Source: Phycicoccus sp. M110.8 (GTDB lineage Bacteria; Actinomycetota; Actinomycetes; Actinomycetales; Dermatophilaceae). From it: 64,000 nt of DNA. The DNA is taken from positions 1,798,001 through 1,862,000 of the forward strand of contig NZ_JAWDIC010000001.1 in NCBI RefSeq assembly GCF_032464895.1, in the 5' to 3' direction. A model generated the notes under the pieces. It worked only from the letters and a program-made list of their open reading frames with translations. It ran no database searches and was not told the origin of the DNA. This document shows, piece after piece, positions 7,692-17,613 of this stretch. Position 1 is the first letter of the stretch; each line of letters begins with the position of its first letter. The position numbers were made by a program, and so were the translations under genes.

Positions 7692-8108
7692 ATGGCTAAG
7701 TACCTGCTGCTCAAGCACTACCGCGGCGGCCCGGAGCGGATGCCCAACGCCGAGGCGCCCATGGAGTCCTGGACGCCCCAGGAGATCCACGACCATATCG
7801 CGTTCATGGACCACGTGGCCGACACCCTGCGGGCGCGGGGCGAGTTCGTCGGTGGTGAGGCACTGTCCCCCGAGGGCGACTTCGTGCGGTTCGACGGCGA
7901 GGGCAAGCCGCCGGTGACCGACGGCCCGTTCGCCGAGACCAAGGACCTCATCGCCGGCTGGATGGTCATCGACGTCGAGTCGAAGGAGCGGGCGTACGAG
8001 GCCGCCGCCTTCCTCTCCTCGGCCCCCGGGCCGGGTGGCAAGCCGCTCCAGGAGTGGATCGAGGTGCGGCCCTTCATGGACTACGTGCCGCCCACGATCA
8101 CCGAGTGA
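7692..8108 (+). CDS. DGPF/YCII-domain protein partnered with an ECF42 sigma factor
   Basis: A 138-residue YCII-related protein with the hallmark TDGPFAETKD motif (about residues 76-85) and the opening KYLLLKHYRG. DGPF proteins occur next to ECF42-type sigma factors across actinobacteria and are thought to be their target or partner; the chemistry is unknown. AAGGAGA lies ten bases upstream of the ATG. Its stop TGA overlaps the GTG of the sigma factor gene (GTGA), so the two are translationally coupled. Confidence 0.85.
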   Translation: MAKYLLLKHYRGGPERMPNAEAPMESWTPQEIHDHIAFMDHVADTLRARGEFVGGEALSPEGDFVRFDGEGKPPVTDGPFAETKDLIAGWMVIDVESKERAYEAAAFLSSAPGPGGKPLQEWIEVRPFMDYVPPTITE

Positions 8109-9262
8109 GCGACCCGGTGGAGGAGCACCTGCGGCTGCTCGGGCCGCAGGTGCTCGGCATCCTCGTCCGCCGCGGGGGCAACTTCGCGGCGGCCGAGGAC
8201 GCCGTGCAGGAGGCGCTGATCGAGGCGCACCGGCGCTGGCCGGAGGACGGGCTGCCCCGCGACCCCAAGGCGTGGCTGGTCACGGTCGCCCAGCGCAAGC
8301 TCGTCGACCTGCAGCGCTCGGAGGTCGCCCGCCGACGGCGCGAGGAGCGCGACCTGGAGGAGCCGGCCCCCGGGCCGACCGAGCAGGCCGACGACACGCT
8401 GCTCCTGTACTTCCTGTGCTGCCACCCCTCCCTGACGCCCGCCTCGGCCGTCGCCCTCACCCTGCGCGCCGTCGGCGGCCTCACGACCCGGCAGGTCGCA
8501 GAGGCGTACCTCGTCCCGGAGGCGACGATGGCCCAGCGGATCAGCCGGGCCAAGCGGACCGTCGACGGTGAACGGCTGCGCACCCCCGGCGACCTGCGCT
8601 CGGTGCTCACCGTGCTCTACCTCGTCTTCAACGAGGGGTACTCCGGGGAGGTCGACCTGGCCGCCGAGGCGATCCGGCTCACGCGGCAGCTGGCCACGCT
8701 CTCCGACGAGCCCGAGGTCGCCGGCCTGCTGGCGCTCATGCTGCTGCACCACGCCCGGCGTGGTGCCCGGTTCACGGCCGCCGGCGAGCTCGTCCCGCTC
8801 GCCGAGCAGGACCGCTCACGCTGGGACACCGCGCTCATCGCCGAGGGGGTGCAGGTCCTGCAGGCGGCGCTCGCCCGTGACCGGCTCGGCGAGTACCAGG
8901 CGCAGGCCGCCATCGCGGCCCTGCACGCCGATGCCCCGACGGCGCAGGAGACCGACTGGACGCAGGTGCTCGAGTGGTACGACGAGCTGGCGGCGCTCAC
9001 CGACAGCCCTGTCGTGGCGCTCAACCGGGCGGTGGCCGTGGGCGAGGCCGACGGCCCGCTGGCCGGGCTGCGGGCGCTCGCCGCCGTGCCGGCGACGGTG
9101 CCGCGCCACGACGCCGTCGCGGCCTACCTGCACGAACGCGCCGGGAACCTCGAGCAGGCCCGCAGCCTGTATGCCGTGGCGGCGCGGGCCGCGACGAACG
9201 CGGCCGAGCGGGACCACCTCACGCGACAGGCCGCCCGGCTGGGACACCCCGCCACGTCGTGA
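8105..9262 (+). CDS. RNA polymerase sigma factor, ECF42-type with long C-terminal extension
   Basis: A 385-residue ECF sigma factor, about twice the length of an ordinary ECF. Region 2 covers about residues 1-75 (NFAAAEDAVQEALIEAHRRW, DPKAWLVTVAQRKLVD) and region 4 about 105-155 (LRAVGGLTTRQVAEAYLVPE, TMAQRISRAK). The remaining 220 residues are a helical SnoaL-free, TPR-like extension characteristic of the ECF42 group, which is known to need this extension for activity and has no classical anti-sigma gene. The GTG at 8105 overlaps the DGPF stop. The last codons lie within the 65-bp sequence repeated at 13667. Confidence 0.85.
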   Translation: MSDPVEEHLRLLGPQVLGILVRRGGNFAAAEDAVQEALIEAHRRWPEDGLPRDPKAWLVTVAQRKLVDLQRSEVARRRREERDLEEPAPGPTEQADDTLLLYFLCCHPSLTPASAVALTLRAVGGLTTRQVAEAYLVPEATMAQRISRAKRTVDGERLRTPGDLRSVLTVLYLVFNEGYSGEVDLAAEAIRLTRQLATLSDEPEVAGLLALMLLHHARRGARFTAAGELVPLAEQDRSRWDTALIAEGVQVLQAALARDRLGEYQAQAAIAALHADAPTAQETDWTQVLEWYDELAALTDSPVVALNRAVAVGEADGPLAGLRALAAVPATVPRHDAVAAYLHERAGNLEQARSLYAVAARAATNAAERDHLTRQAARLGHPATS

Positions 9263-9285
9263 CGGGGGCCCGGCCGGACGGCCTG
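9221..9285. repeat. 65-bp direct repeat, left copy
   Basis: Identical over 65 bases to 13667-13731. This copy spans the last 14 codons of the ECF42 gene, its stop and the following 23 bases, so it is the native context. The other copy lies beyond the lacI gene and has no gene of its own. The two copies bracket the GH30/LacI block (about 4.4 kb). Confidence 0.95.
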
Positions 9286-9298
9286 GTGGGTGCGCTCG

Positions 9299-9341
9299 GT
9301 GCTGGGTCACTGATGCGTCTGGCGGATCAGTGACCCAGCAC
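9299..9341. terminator. Perfect 16-bp stem hairpin between convergent genes
   Basis: Arms 9299-9314 (GTGCTGGGTCACTGAT) and 9326-9341 are perfect complements around an 11-base loop. It lies between the stops of the ECF42 gene (+) and the GH30 gene (-), so it can terminate from both sides. There is no T-tract, so this may be a structured repeat rather than a classical intrinsic terminator. A related hairpin sharing 17 bases is at 36714. Confidence 0.65.
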
Positions 9342-9375
9342 GGCGAGGAGCTGGCCTGACCGTGCGTGCCGTCCC

Positions 9376-12360
9376 TCAGGGGGCGGCCGGAGCGGCCGAC
9401 TTGGCCATCACCTCCACCTCGCTGACCGTCATGTAGCTGCTCGCCGTCATGACGACCCGGACCGCCGTGGTGCGGACCGGCGTCACCGGGACCGACACGA
9501 CGGGGGCGGCCGGTCCGGTCTGCGGCACGGCGACGTCGCCGGAGACGGCCTTCCACGCGCCGTCGACCAGCGCCTCGACCCGCAGCGACGTGGCGTAGCT
9601 GACGTTGCCGCCGTCCTGGTAGAAGCGGGTCACCACGCGGCTGACGTCACGGGGCGCGGGCAGCGTCACCGTGAGGGTGTCGCCGGGACGCTGGGAGCCC
9701 GAGCGCCAGTTCGACCACGCCTTGTCGGTGAGGTTGCCGTTGACCACGCCCTGCGGCGAGTAGCCCGGCTCGGTGTAGGTGGCGGTCGCCGTCGTGCCGG
9801 GCGCCAGCGCGGCGTTCGCCTCCACCGGCTCGGTCACCGTGACGACGCAGGTCGCGGTGACCGTGGAGCCGTCGGGCAGCGTCGCCGTGCCGGGGACCGT
9901 CACCTGGCCGACCGCGTCGTAGGTGGCGCCACCGGTGTCCCAGCGCACCGGGAGGGTGACCTCCGCGGCATACCGGTCCGACGTGGCCTGCACGGTGGCA
10001 GGCAGGTCCGGCGTCCCACCCACGTAGGTCCGCGCGCTGGCCGGCTGCGTCGTCGAGACCGTGTCCACCGTGACGACGGCCCGCACGGGGTACTCGGTGC
10101 CCGTTGCCGGGTCGGTCGCGGTGCCGAAGACGAAGACCTGGCCGGGCCGCTGCCAGCGGACTGCCGGGACGGCGCGCCACTGCACGGGGATCGCCCGGGC
10201 CGAGCCGCCGGCCCGGTCCGGCACGACCGTCTCGGGCAGGGTGGGTGCCAGGCCAGGCAGGGTGAACGCCTGCACGTCGGTCACGCCGCGGACGGTCTCG
10301 TCGGTCAGCCGCCAGCGCTGGTTGGTGTCGGAGTTGGGCTGCCACACCCCGACCGCGGACCCGTCGGCCGTGGCCTGGCCGCCGACCTCGATGTCGCCGG
10401 GGCCGGTGGCGCTCGCCATCGTCCAGGTGCCGTCGCCGGTCGTGGACAGGTACCACTGGGCCGCGCGGTCGGGCGTCGGCTGGGCCGTCTCGAGGACGAG
10501 CGAGCCGTCGCGCAGGGCCACCTGGCGGCCGTCGAGGGACCGCAGCTGGTAGCGCTCGCGGTTGCTCACGCCGGTGGTGACGGGGGTGACGGTCCACAGC
10601 TGGTCGCCGCTGGCGCCGTCGGTGCCGCGGATGACCAGGCCGGTGCCCTCGGCGTCGAGCGACTTGCCGCTCTGCACGCCGGTGAACCGGTAGAGGTGGC
10701 CGTCCTGGAACGTGGCGGCGTCCTTGGCGACGTCCCGCACGTCCGAGACGACGAGGGTGGTGACCGACTCCGCCGGCACCCGCACGGTCGCGCTCGTGCC
10801 CTCGACCGGCACCGGCGTCTGCTGCACCAGGGCGCCGCTGGCGTCGGTCACGACCGCGGTGACCGCGGCCTTGGGCCCGATGTGCCGGAACTTCGACAGG
10901 TCGACCGTGACGTCCTGCGCGGTCTTCGCGCCGTTGGTGTGGACGAGGGTGGCGGTGCGGTCGGAGGCGCGGACGGCGGCCACGGTGCTGGTGTCGTCGA
11001 CCTTGACGACGTGGTCACCGGGGCGGATGTAGTGGGTGAAGTTCCGGACGGTGTTGAACTTCTGGTTGGTGTAGATCGGGCAGGTCTGCAGCGTGTCCTG
11101 TGCCGTGCAGTCGAACGGCAGCTGGATCGAGCCCCAGTTCGCGCCGGCGGCGCTCTCGCCGCCGGGCTTCATGTTGTCGTAGTCCTCCACCGGCTGCCAG
11201 AACACCCACGCCGACGGCTCGAGCTCGCGCAGGTCGTCGGTCATGTGCTGAGCCATGCCCAGGCCCGGCTCCATCGAGGTGAAGCTCTGCCCGTTGCCCC
11301 AGCTGCCCTCGACCTCGGACATCCACAGTGGCTTGCCGTCGGACTTGGACAGGTCGCGGACGGCGGTGCGCTGGGCGGTGCCGTAGGTGTGGACGTTCAT
11401 CTGCGACACCGACGCCTTGACGTCGGCCGGGTAGGTCATCCAGTTCCGCACGAAGGTGCCCGGGTTCGTCTCGTCCATGGCGGAGATGCGGGCCTTGGTC
11501 GTCGACGACGCCAGCACGGGGGCCAGGGCGCGGACGACCTCCTGCTGGAGCTCGGGTCCGATGTGCGCGCCCTCCTGACGACCGCCGGTCGGCTTCCCGT
11601 CGGCGCCGAGCTGGGTGCCCCAGTAGCTCGTGTTGGGCTCGTTGAACGGGTCGATGGTGTCGACGGAGATGCCGTGCGCCTGCTCGAGCCGCGTGGTGGC
11701 GCCCACGAGGTACTTCGCGAAGTCGTCGACGCTGGAGGCCTTGAGCTGGTCCTTCGACGCGTCGAAGTTGCCGGAGACGTAGCCGGACTCGGTCATGAAC
11801 CACGGCGGGGAGTTGCTGAAGGTCTCCCACTTGGTGATGCCGGCCTTGATCCGGTCGACCCACCACCGCTGGGTGCGGTCGGCGTCCGGGTTCCAGTCAG
11901 CCGGCTCCTCGGCGGACCACCACGAGGTGTCGGTACGCGTGGTGCCGGCGGGTGCCTTCCACCAGCCCTGCACGGCACCGCCGGGCCGCAGGTAGTCCTC
12001 GACGTCGGGGGCGTTGCCGCCGCCGATGTTGTAGCGGGCGATGTTGAGGTTGAGGCCGTCCTTGCCGAAGACGAGGTCGGCCAACTTCTCGCGGACCGCC
12101 GGCGGGTAGTCGCCGGTGGCGTTGGCGAACCACACCAGGCTCGTCCCCCAGCCCTCGAAGGCGGGCTGCTGGTATGACGGGTCGGGCTGGATGCGCACGG
12201 AGGGCACGCCTGCGGCGGCGTCGGCAGCGGGGGCGCCGGCGACGCCGGGCGCGGCGGTCGCGAGGGCTCCGGTGGCGGCGAGGGCACCCGCCGAGAGGAC
12301 GACCGCGAGCCGGCGCCCGGGTCGGGCGCCGCGTCCGCGGCTGCGTGGAACTGGGCTCAT
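9376..12360 (-). CDS. Secreted multidomain GH30 glycosidase (endo-beta-1,6-galactanase-like)
   Basis: A 994-residue exported enzyme. Residues 1-48 form a twin-arginine-like or Sec signal (basic start, hydrophobic stretch 18-36, AxA cleavage region). Residues about 55-545 are a GH30 catalytic barrel plus beta-side domain: FEGWGTSLVWFA (68-79), NIARYNIGGG (106-115), the acid/base Glu241 in DPFNEPN, and the probable nucleophile Glu349 in MSEVEGSWG. The FEGWGTSL signature is typical of the beta-1,6-galactanase branch. A ricin-type beta-trefoil follows (about 552-687), then two Big_4-like Ig domains (700-768, 780-845) and a discoidin/CBM32-like domain (850-985). It likely cuts plant arabinogalactan outside the cell. 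AGGAGA precedes ATG 12360. The LacI protein at 12597 is the likely regulator. Confidence 0.85.
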   Translation of the reverse strand: MSPVPRSRGRGARPGRRLAVVLSAGALAATGALATAAPGVAGAPAADAAAGVPSVRIQPDPSYQQPAFEGWGTSLVWFANATGDYPPAVREKLADLVFGKDGLNLNIARYNIGGGNAPDVEDYLRPGGAVQGWWKAPAGTTRTDTSWWSAEEPADWNPDADRTQRWWVDRIKAGITKWETFSNSPPWFMTESGYVSGNFDASKDQLKASSVDDFAKYLVGATTRLEQAHGISVDTIDPFNEPNTSYWGTQLGADGKPTGGRQEGAHIGPELQQEVVRALAPVLASSTTKARISAMDETNPGTFVRNWMTYPADVKASVSQMNVHTYGTAQRTAVRDLSKSDGKPLWMSEVEGSWGNGQSFTSMEPGLGMAQHMTDDLRELEPSAWVFWQPVEDYDNMKPGGESAAGANWGSIQLPFDCTAQDTLQTCPIYTNQKFNTVRNFTHYIRPGDHVVKVDDTSTVAAVRASDRTATLVHTNGAKTAQDVTVDLSKFRHIGPKAAVTAVVTDASGALVQQTPVPVEGTSATVRVPAESVTTLVVSDVRDVAKDAATFQDGHLYRFTGVQSGKSLDAEGTGLVIRGTDGASGDQLWTVTPVTTGVSNRERYQLRSLDGRQVALRDGSLVLETAQPTPDRAAQWYLSTTGDGTWTMASATGPGDIEVGGQATADGSAVGVWQPNSDTNQRWRLTDETVRGVTDVQAFTLPGLAPTLPETVVPDRAGGSARAIPVQWRAVPAVRWQRPGQVFVFGTATDPATGTEYPVRAVVTVDTVSTTQPASARTYVGGTPDLPATVQATSDRYAAEVTLPVRWDTGGATYDAVGQVTVPGTATLPDGSTVTATCVVTVTEPVEANAALAPGTTATATYTEPGYSPQGVVNGNLTDKAWSNWRSGSQRPGDTLTVTLPAPRDVSRVVTRFYQDGGNVSYATSLRVEALVDGAWKAVSGDVAVPQTGPAAPVVSVPVTPVRTTAVRVVMTASSYMTVSEVEVMAKSAAPAAP

Positions 12361-12415
12361 GGGACTCTCCTGGATCGACGACGGTGGCGTGCCGGGAAGG
12401 GGATGGTTCGTGCGC

Positions 12416-12431
12416 ATGTTTGCGCAAACAT
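12416..12431. promoter_or_regulatory. Perfect 16-bp palindromic LacI-type operator
   Basis: ATGTTTGCGCAAACAT is a perfect palindrome with the central CG/GC step usual for LacI-family sites. It sits 56 bases upstream of the GH30 start and 166 bases upstream of the divergent lacI-type start, so it can control both. It is notably AT-rich against its surroundings. Confidence 0.8.
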
Positions 12432-12528
12432 CACCGTCGTGTACGGTCGCAGCACCGTCCGGGAGGTGTCAAGGGCCGTCCCAGCGGGGCAGCATGCGAC
12501 GCACCGGTACCGGCGCGGGGCGGGCAGT

Positions 12529-12576
12529 CACGGCACACGGACTGGCACGGCATACCGATAGGCACGGCACACGGAC
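12529..12576. repeat. 14-bp direct repeat upstream of the lacI-type gene
   Basis: CACGGCACACGGAC occurs at 12529-12542 and again at 12563-12576, with a CGGCATAC octamer between them. This lies in the 5-prime region of the LacI gene; I see no further structure in 12432-12596. Confidence 0.7.
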
Positions 12577-12596
12577 AGGCAGGACGGGAGGTCGCG

Positions 12597-13613
12597 GTGG
12601 CGGCGAGGCGGGCGGCGTCGATGGCGGACGTGGCGCGGCTGGCCGGCGTGTCCGCGCAGACCGTCTCGCGGGTGAGCAACGGCGAGCCGAACGTCGTGGA
12701 GGCGACGCGGCAGAGCGTGCTGCGCGCCATGCAGGAGCTGGGCTACCGCCCCAACAGTGCGGCCCGGGCCCTCAAGCGTGGCGAGTTCCGCGCCATCGGT
12801 GTCATCACCTTCACCCTCGCCACGACCGGCAACGTCCGCACCCTCGAGGGGATCGTCGCCTCCGCGGCGGCGCAGGACTACGCCGTCACGCTGATCCCCG
12901 TCGGCGCGCCGACCCAGGACGCGGTTCGGGGCGCGTTCACCCGCGCCGGCGAGCTCGCGGTCGACGCGGTCGTGGCGATCATGGAGACGCACCTCGTGGG
13001 CGACGCCCCGGCCTTCTTCCCGGCCGGGGTCAAGGTCGTCGTGGCCGACTCCGACGATGCGGGCGACCGGCACCCCGTCGTCGACACCGACCAGCGGGCC
13101 GGCGCGGCGCAGGCGGTCGCGCACCTGCTCGGGCTGGGCCACGGGACCGTCCACCACGTGGCCGGGCCGGAGAGCTCGTATGCCGCCCAGCGCCGCCGGG
13201 ATGCGTGGCGGCAGGGCCTGGAGGGGGCCGGGCGGCCGGTGCCCGAGGTGCTGCACGGCGACTGGACGCCCGAGTCGGGCCACGAGCTGGGGCTGCGGCT
13301 GGCCGACGACCCGACCTGCACCGCGGTGTTCGCGGCCAACGACCAGATGGCGCTCGGCGTGCTGCGGGCGATGCACGAGCGGGGACGCGTGGTCCCGCGG
13401 GACGTCAGCGTCGTGGGCTTCGACGACATCCCCGAGGCGGCGTCGTTCATCCCGCCGCTCACGACCGTCCGACAGGACTTCGAGCAGATCGGGTCCCTGT
13501 GCGTCGAGCGGGTGCTGGGCCAGGTGCGAGGCACCGGTCCGTCGACCGGGACGACCCTCGTGCCCACAGAGCTCGTGGTCCGCGCCAGCACCGCCCCACC
13601 GCCGGCCGGCTGA
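12597..13613 (+). CDS. LacI-family transcriptional regulator
   Basis: A 338-residue LacI/GalR repressor. The helix-turn-helix and hinge are at residues about 9-62 (MADVARLAGVSAQTVSRVSN, GYRPNSAARALKRG). The rest is the periplasmic-binding-like effector domain, with VITFTLATTGN, VFAANDQMALGVLRAM and SVVGFDDIPEAASFIPPLTT in the expected order. It is divergent from the GH30 glycosidase and shares the palindromic operator at 12416, so it probably releases that gene when an oligosaccharide breakdown product binds. I chose GTG 12597 because GGGAGG lies six bases upstream. The 3-prime end runs into a 14-bp tandem repeat. Confidence 0.9.
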   Translation: MAARRAASMADVARLAGVSAQTVSRVSNGEPNVVEATRQSVLRAMQELGYRPNSAARALKRGEFRAIGVITFTLATTGNVRTLEGIVASAAAQDYAVTLIPVGAPTQDAVRGAFTRAGELAVDAVVAIMETHLVGDAPAFFPAGVKVVVADSDDAGDRHPVVDTDQRAGAAQAVAHLLGLGHGTVHHVAGPESSYAAQRRRDAWRQGLEGAGRPVPEVLHGDWTPESGHELGLRLADDPTCTAVFAANDQMALGVLRAMHERGRVVPRDVSVVGFDDIPEAASFIPPLTTVRQDFEQIGSLCVERVLGQVRGTGPSTGTTLVPTELVVRASTAPPPAG

Positions 13614-13660
13614 GCGAGGCCGGCTGAGCGAGGCCGGCTGAGCGAGGCCGGCTGGGCGAC
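13606..13660. repeat. 14-bp tandem repeat at the 3-prime end of lacI
   Basis: Three exact copies of CCGGCTGAGCGAGG (13606-13619, 13620-13633, 13634-13647) and a degenerate fourth (13648-13660). The lacI stop codon TGA lies within the first copy. The unit length is not a multiple of three. It directly abuts the right copy of the 65-bp direct repeat. Confidence 0.9.
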
Positions 13661-13666
13661 GGCCGG

Positions 13667-13731
13667 ACGCGACAGGCCGCCCGGCTGGGACACCCCGCCA
13701 CGTCGTGACGGGGGCCCGGCCGGACGGCCTG
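13667..13731. repeat. 65-bp direct repeat, right copy
   Basis: Exact copy of 9221-9285, including the last 14 codons of the ECF42 sigma gene out of context. It lies in the 143-base gap between the lacI and aldo/keto reductase genes and has no coding role here. See the left copy. Confidence 0.95.
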
Positions 13732-13756
13732 TGGGGTCTCTTCCGAGCGGGGAGGG

Positions 13757-14620
13757 TCAGCCCGCGGCGTTGAGGCGCTCGAGCTCGTCGGCGCCGAGCA
13801 CGAGGTCGGCCGCCTTCACCGAGTCCTGGATGGACGTCGGGCGGGACGCGCCGGGGATCGGGAGGACGACCTCGGACAGCGACAGCTCCCACGCCAGCGC
13901 CACCTGCTGCGGGCTGACGTCGTGCGCCTTCGCGACGTCCGCGAACGCGGCGTGCCGCGACCCGAGCTCGGACGCGTCGGAGATGCCGCCGAGGGGGCTC
14001 CAGGGCAGGAACGCGATCCCCAGCTCGGCGCAGTGGTCGAGCTCACCGCGGCTGGAGAGGAACTTCGGGGAGAACTGGTTCTGCACGGACACGAGCCGAC
14101 CACCGAGGACCTCGTTCGCCTCGTCGATCTGCGCCACCGTGGCGTTGGAGATGCCGGCGCGGGCGATCACGCCGTCGTCGAGCAGCTCCGCCAGCGCGCC
14201 GACGGACTCGGCATACGGCACCTTCGGGTCCGGGCGGTGGAACTGGTAGAGGCCGATGGCCTCGACGCCCAGCCGCTTCGCCGAGTCGCGCGCGGCCTGC
14301 TTGAGGTATGCCGGGTCGCCGTTCACGGTCCACGACCCGTCACCGGGTCGCAGGTGGCCACCCTTGGTGGCCACCACCACGGACGAGGTGTCGCCGCCCC
14401 AGGACTTCAGGGCCTCGGCGATCAGCGACTCGTTGTGGCCCACCTCGCCGGCGTCGCGGTGGTAGGCGTCCGCCGTGTCGATGAGGGTGACACCGGCGTC
14501 GAGGGCGGCGTGGATGGTGGCGACGGACCGCTCGCGGTCGGGCCGGCCCTCGATGGACATCGGCATCCCGCCGAGCCCGATCGCGCTGACCTTCAGGTCG
14601 CCGAGCACACGCTGCTGCAC
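13757..14620 (-). CDS. Aldo/keto reductase
   Basis: A 287-residue aldo/keto reductase barrel. The catalytic tetrad can be read as Asp and Tyr in DTADAYH (about 42-48), Lys in VATKGGH (about 83-89) and His in LYQFHRPD (about 124-131). The end contains PIPGASRP, the NADPH-phosphate binding loop of the family. It reduces an unknown carbonyl substrate with NADPH. GTG 14620 has GGAG eight bases upstream and gives the expected start VQQRVLGDLKVSAIG; the frame is open upstream but without similarity. It converges on the lacI-type gene. Confidence 0.85.
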   Translation of the reverse strand: MQQRVLGDLKVSAIGLGGMPMSIEGRPDRERSVATIHAALDAGVTLIDTADAYHRDAGEVGHNESLIAEALKSWGGDTSSVVVATKGGHLRPGDGSWTVNGDPAYLKQAARDSAKRLGVEAIGLYQFHRPDPKVPYAESVGALAELLDDGVIARAGISNATVAQIDEANEVLGGRLVSVQNQFSPKFLSSRGELDHCAELGIAFLPWSPLGGISDASELGSRHAAFADVAKAHDVSPQQVALAWELSLSEVVLPIPGASRPTSIQDSVKAADLVLGADELERLNAAG

Positions 14621-14829
14621 GTCATCAACTCCTTCGTGGGGGGACTGTGGGCGCCGCTCGCGGTGGGTCACCGGGCGACTGGCCTCACCAGTCCCAAGTC
14701 ACCGCTGCCGAGAGATGTTCCCCGGCCGTCTCGTCCCGTCTCGTCATCCGAACGGGTGGACACGCCTGCGCCCGGGAGTGCCGCCGGGGTGGCGGTTCGG
14801 GTGCAGCGGCCCGGCGCCCGCTGCTCTGA

Positions 14830-14835
14830 CAGACT
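14830..14835 (+). promoter_or_regulatory. -10-like hexamer CAGACT (leaderless), nadE
   Basis: CAGACT ends six bases before the ATG at 14842, with no Shine-Dalgarno between. The same CAGACT and spacing precede the Fpg/Nei gene at 33875. Confidence 0.45.
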
Positions 14836-14841
14836 CGGGCC

Positions 14842-16947
<2,106 letters not shown>

Positions 16948-17025
16948 CCACCCGACGCCGTCGCGGCTGAGTGTCGAGTGGCGTAGCGGTGCGCCGCGAG
17001 AACCGTTGCGCCGCAGCCGCTTTCG

Positions 17026-17535
17026 TCAGGCCAGCGACTCCAGTGGTATGCCGCGCCGCTGCGCCTGCAGCCGGCGGTGCAGCTCGCGCACCTCGTCGGT
17101 GAGCTCCTCGGCGGGACCCTCGACCGCCACGCCCGGCGCGACCGCCTGCACGGGCAGGGCGGCCACGGGCGCCGGGCCCGCGTCCCACCCGCGCAGCCAG
17201 CCGGCGTACTGCTCGGTCGACACGGCATACACGACGCGGCCGATGCCCACCCACCCCGTCGCGGCGGCGCACATGGGGCAGTGCTCACCGGAGGTGTAGA
17301 CCGTGGCGCCGGCGCGCTCCTCCGGCGTCAGCAGCTCCGCCCCCCGGCGCGCCAGCTCGAGCTCCGGGTGCCGCGTGGGGTCGGCGAGCGTGGTCTCGCG
17401 GTTGCGGTCCTCGGCCACCCGTTCGCCGCCGGCGACCAGCACCGAGCCGAACGGCTCGTCCCCGGCGTCGAGCGCCTCCGCGGCGAGCTCGACGCAGCGG
17501 CGCAGGTGGTCCAGGTCCGTGTCCGTCAGGGTCAT
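17026..17535 (-). CDS. Nucleoside/cytidine deaminase-family zinc enzyme
   Basis: A 169-residue CMP/dCMP-type deaminase. The zinc and proton-shuttle residues are in RHPELELARR (about residues 56-65) and in TSGEHCPMCAAATGW (about 81-95), where the two Cys are in the PCxxC position. The usual HAE is HPE here, a variant also seen in guanine deaminase-like relatives. The substrate is unassigned (guanine, cytosine or a related base). A -10-like TAGCCT lies seven bases upstream of the ATG (17543-17548 on the opposite strand). Confidence 0.8.
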   Translation of the reverse strand: MTLTDTDLDHLRRCVELAAEALDAGDEPFGSVLVAGGERVAEDRNRETTLADPTRHPELELARRGAELLTPEERAGATVYTSGEHCPMCAAATGWVGIGRVVYAVSTEQYAGWLRGWDAGPAPVAALPVQAVAPGVAVEGPAEELTDEVRELHRRLQAQRRGIPLESLA

Positions 17536-17542
17536 GCCCCAC

Positions 17543-17548
17543 AGGCTA
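17543..17548 (-). promoter_or_regulatory. -10-like hexamer TAGCCT (leaderless), deaminase
   Basis: Reading leftwards, TAGCCT is followed by seven bases and then the ATG at 17535. Confidence 0.45.
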
Positions 17549-17613
17549 GGGCTGGGACGTCCCGCTCTGGTGCGTCTGGCGGGGTCCCGAGCCGGCCGGG
17601 AGGGGGGACCGGC

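Noticed and set aside
5886-7814. A 642-codon open frame on the minus strand across the MOSC, lipase and DGPF genes
   Set aside because: It is a GC-rich shadow of the forward genes: it has no family motif, covers three clear genes and shows the low-complexity composition typical of antisense frames here. The same holds for 14668-16680 (-) opposite nadE and 10696-12177 (+) opposite the GH30 gene.
17560-17600. GGTGCGTCTGGCGGGGTCC as a third copy of the GCTGGGTCACTGATGCG hairpin family
   Set aside because: Only the loop-like GCGTCTGGCGG part resembles the hairpin at 9299; the arms are missing.
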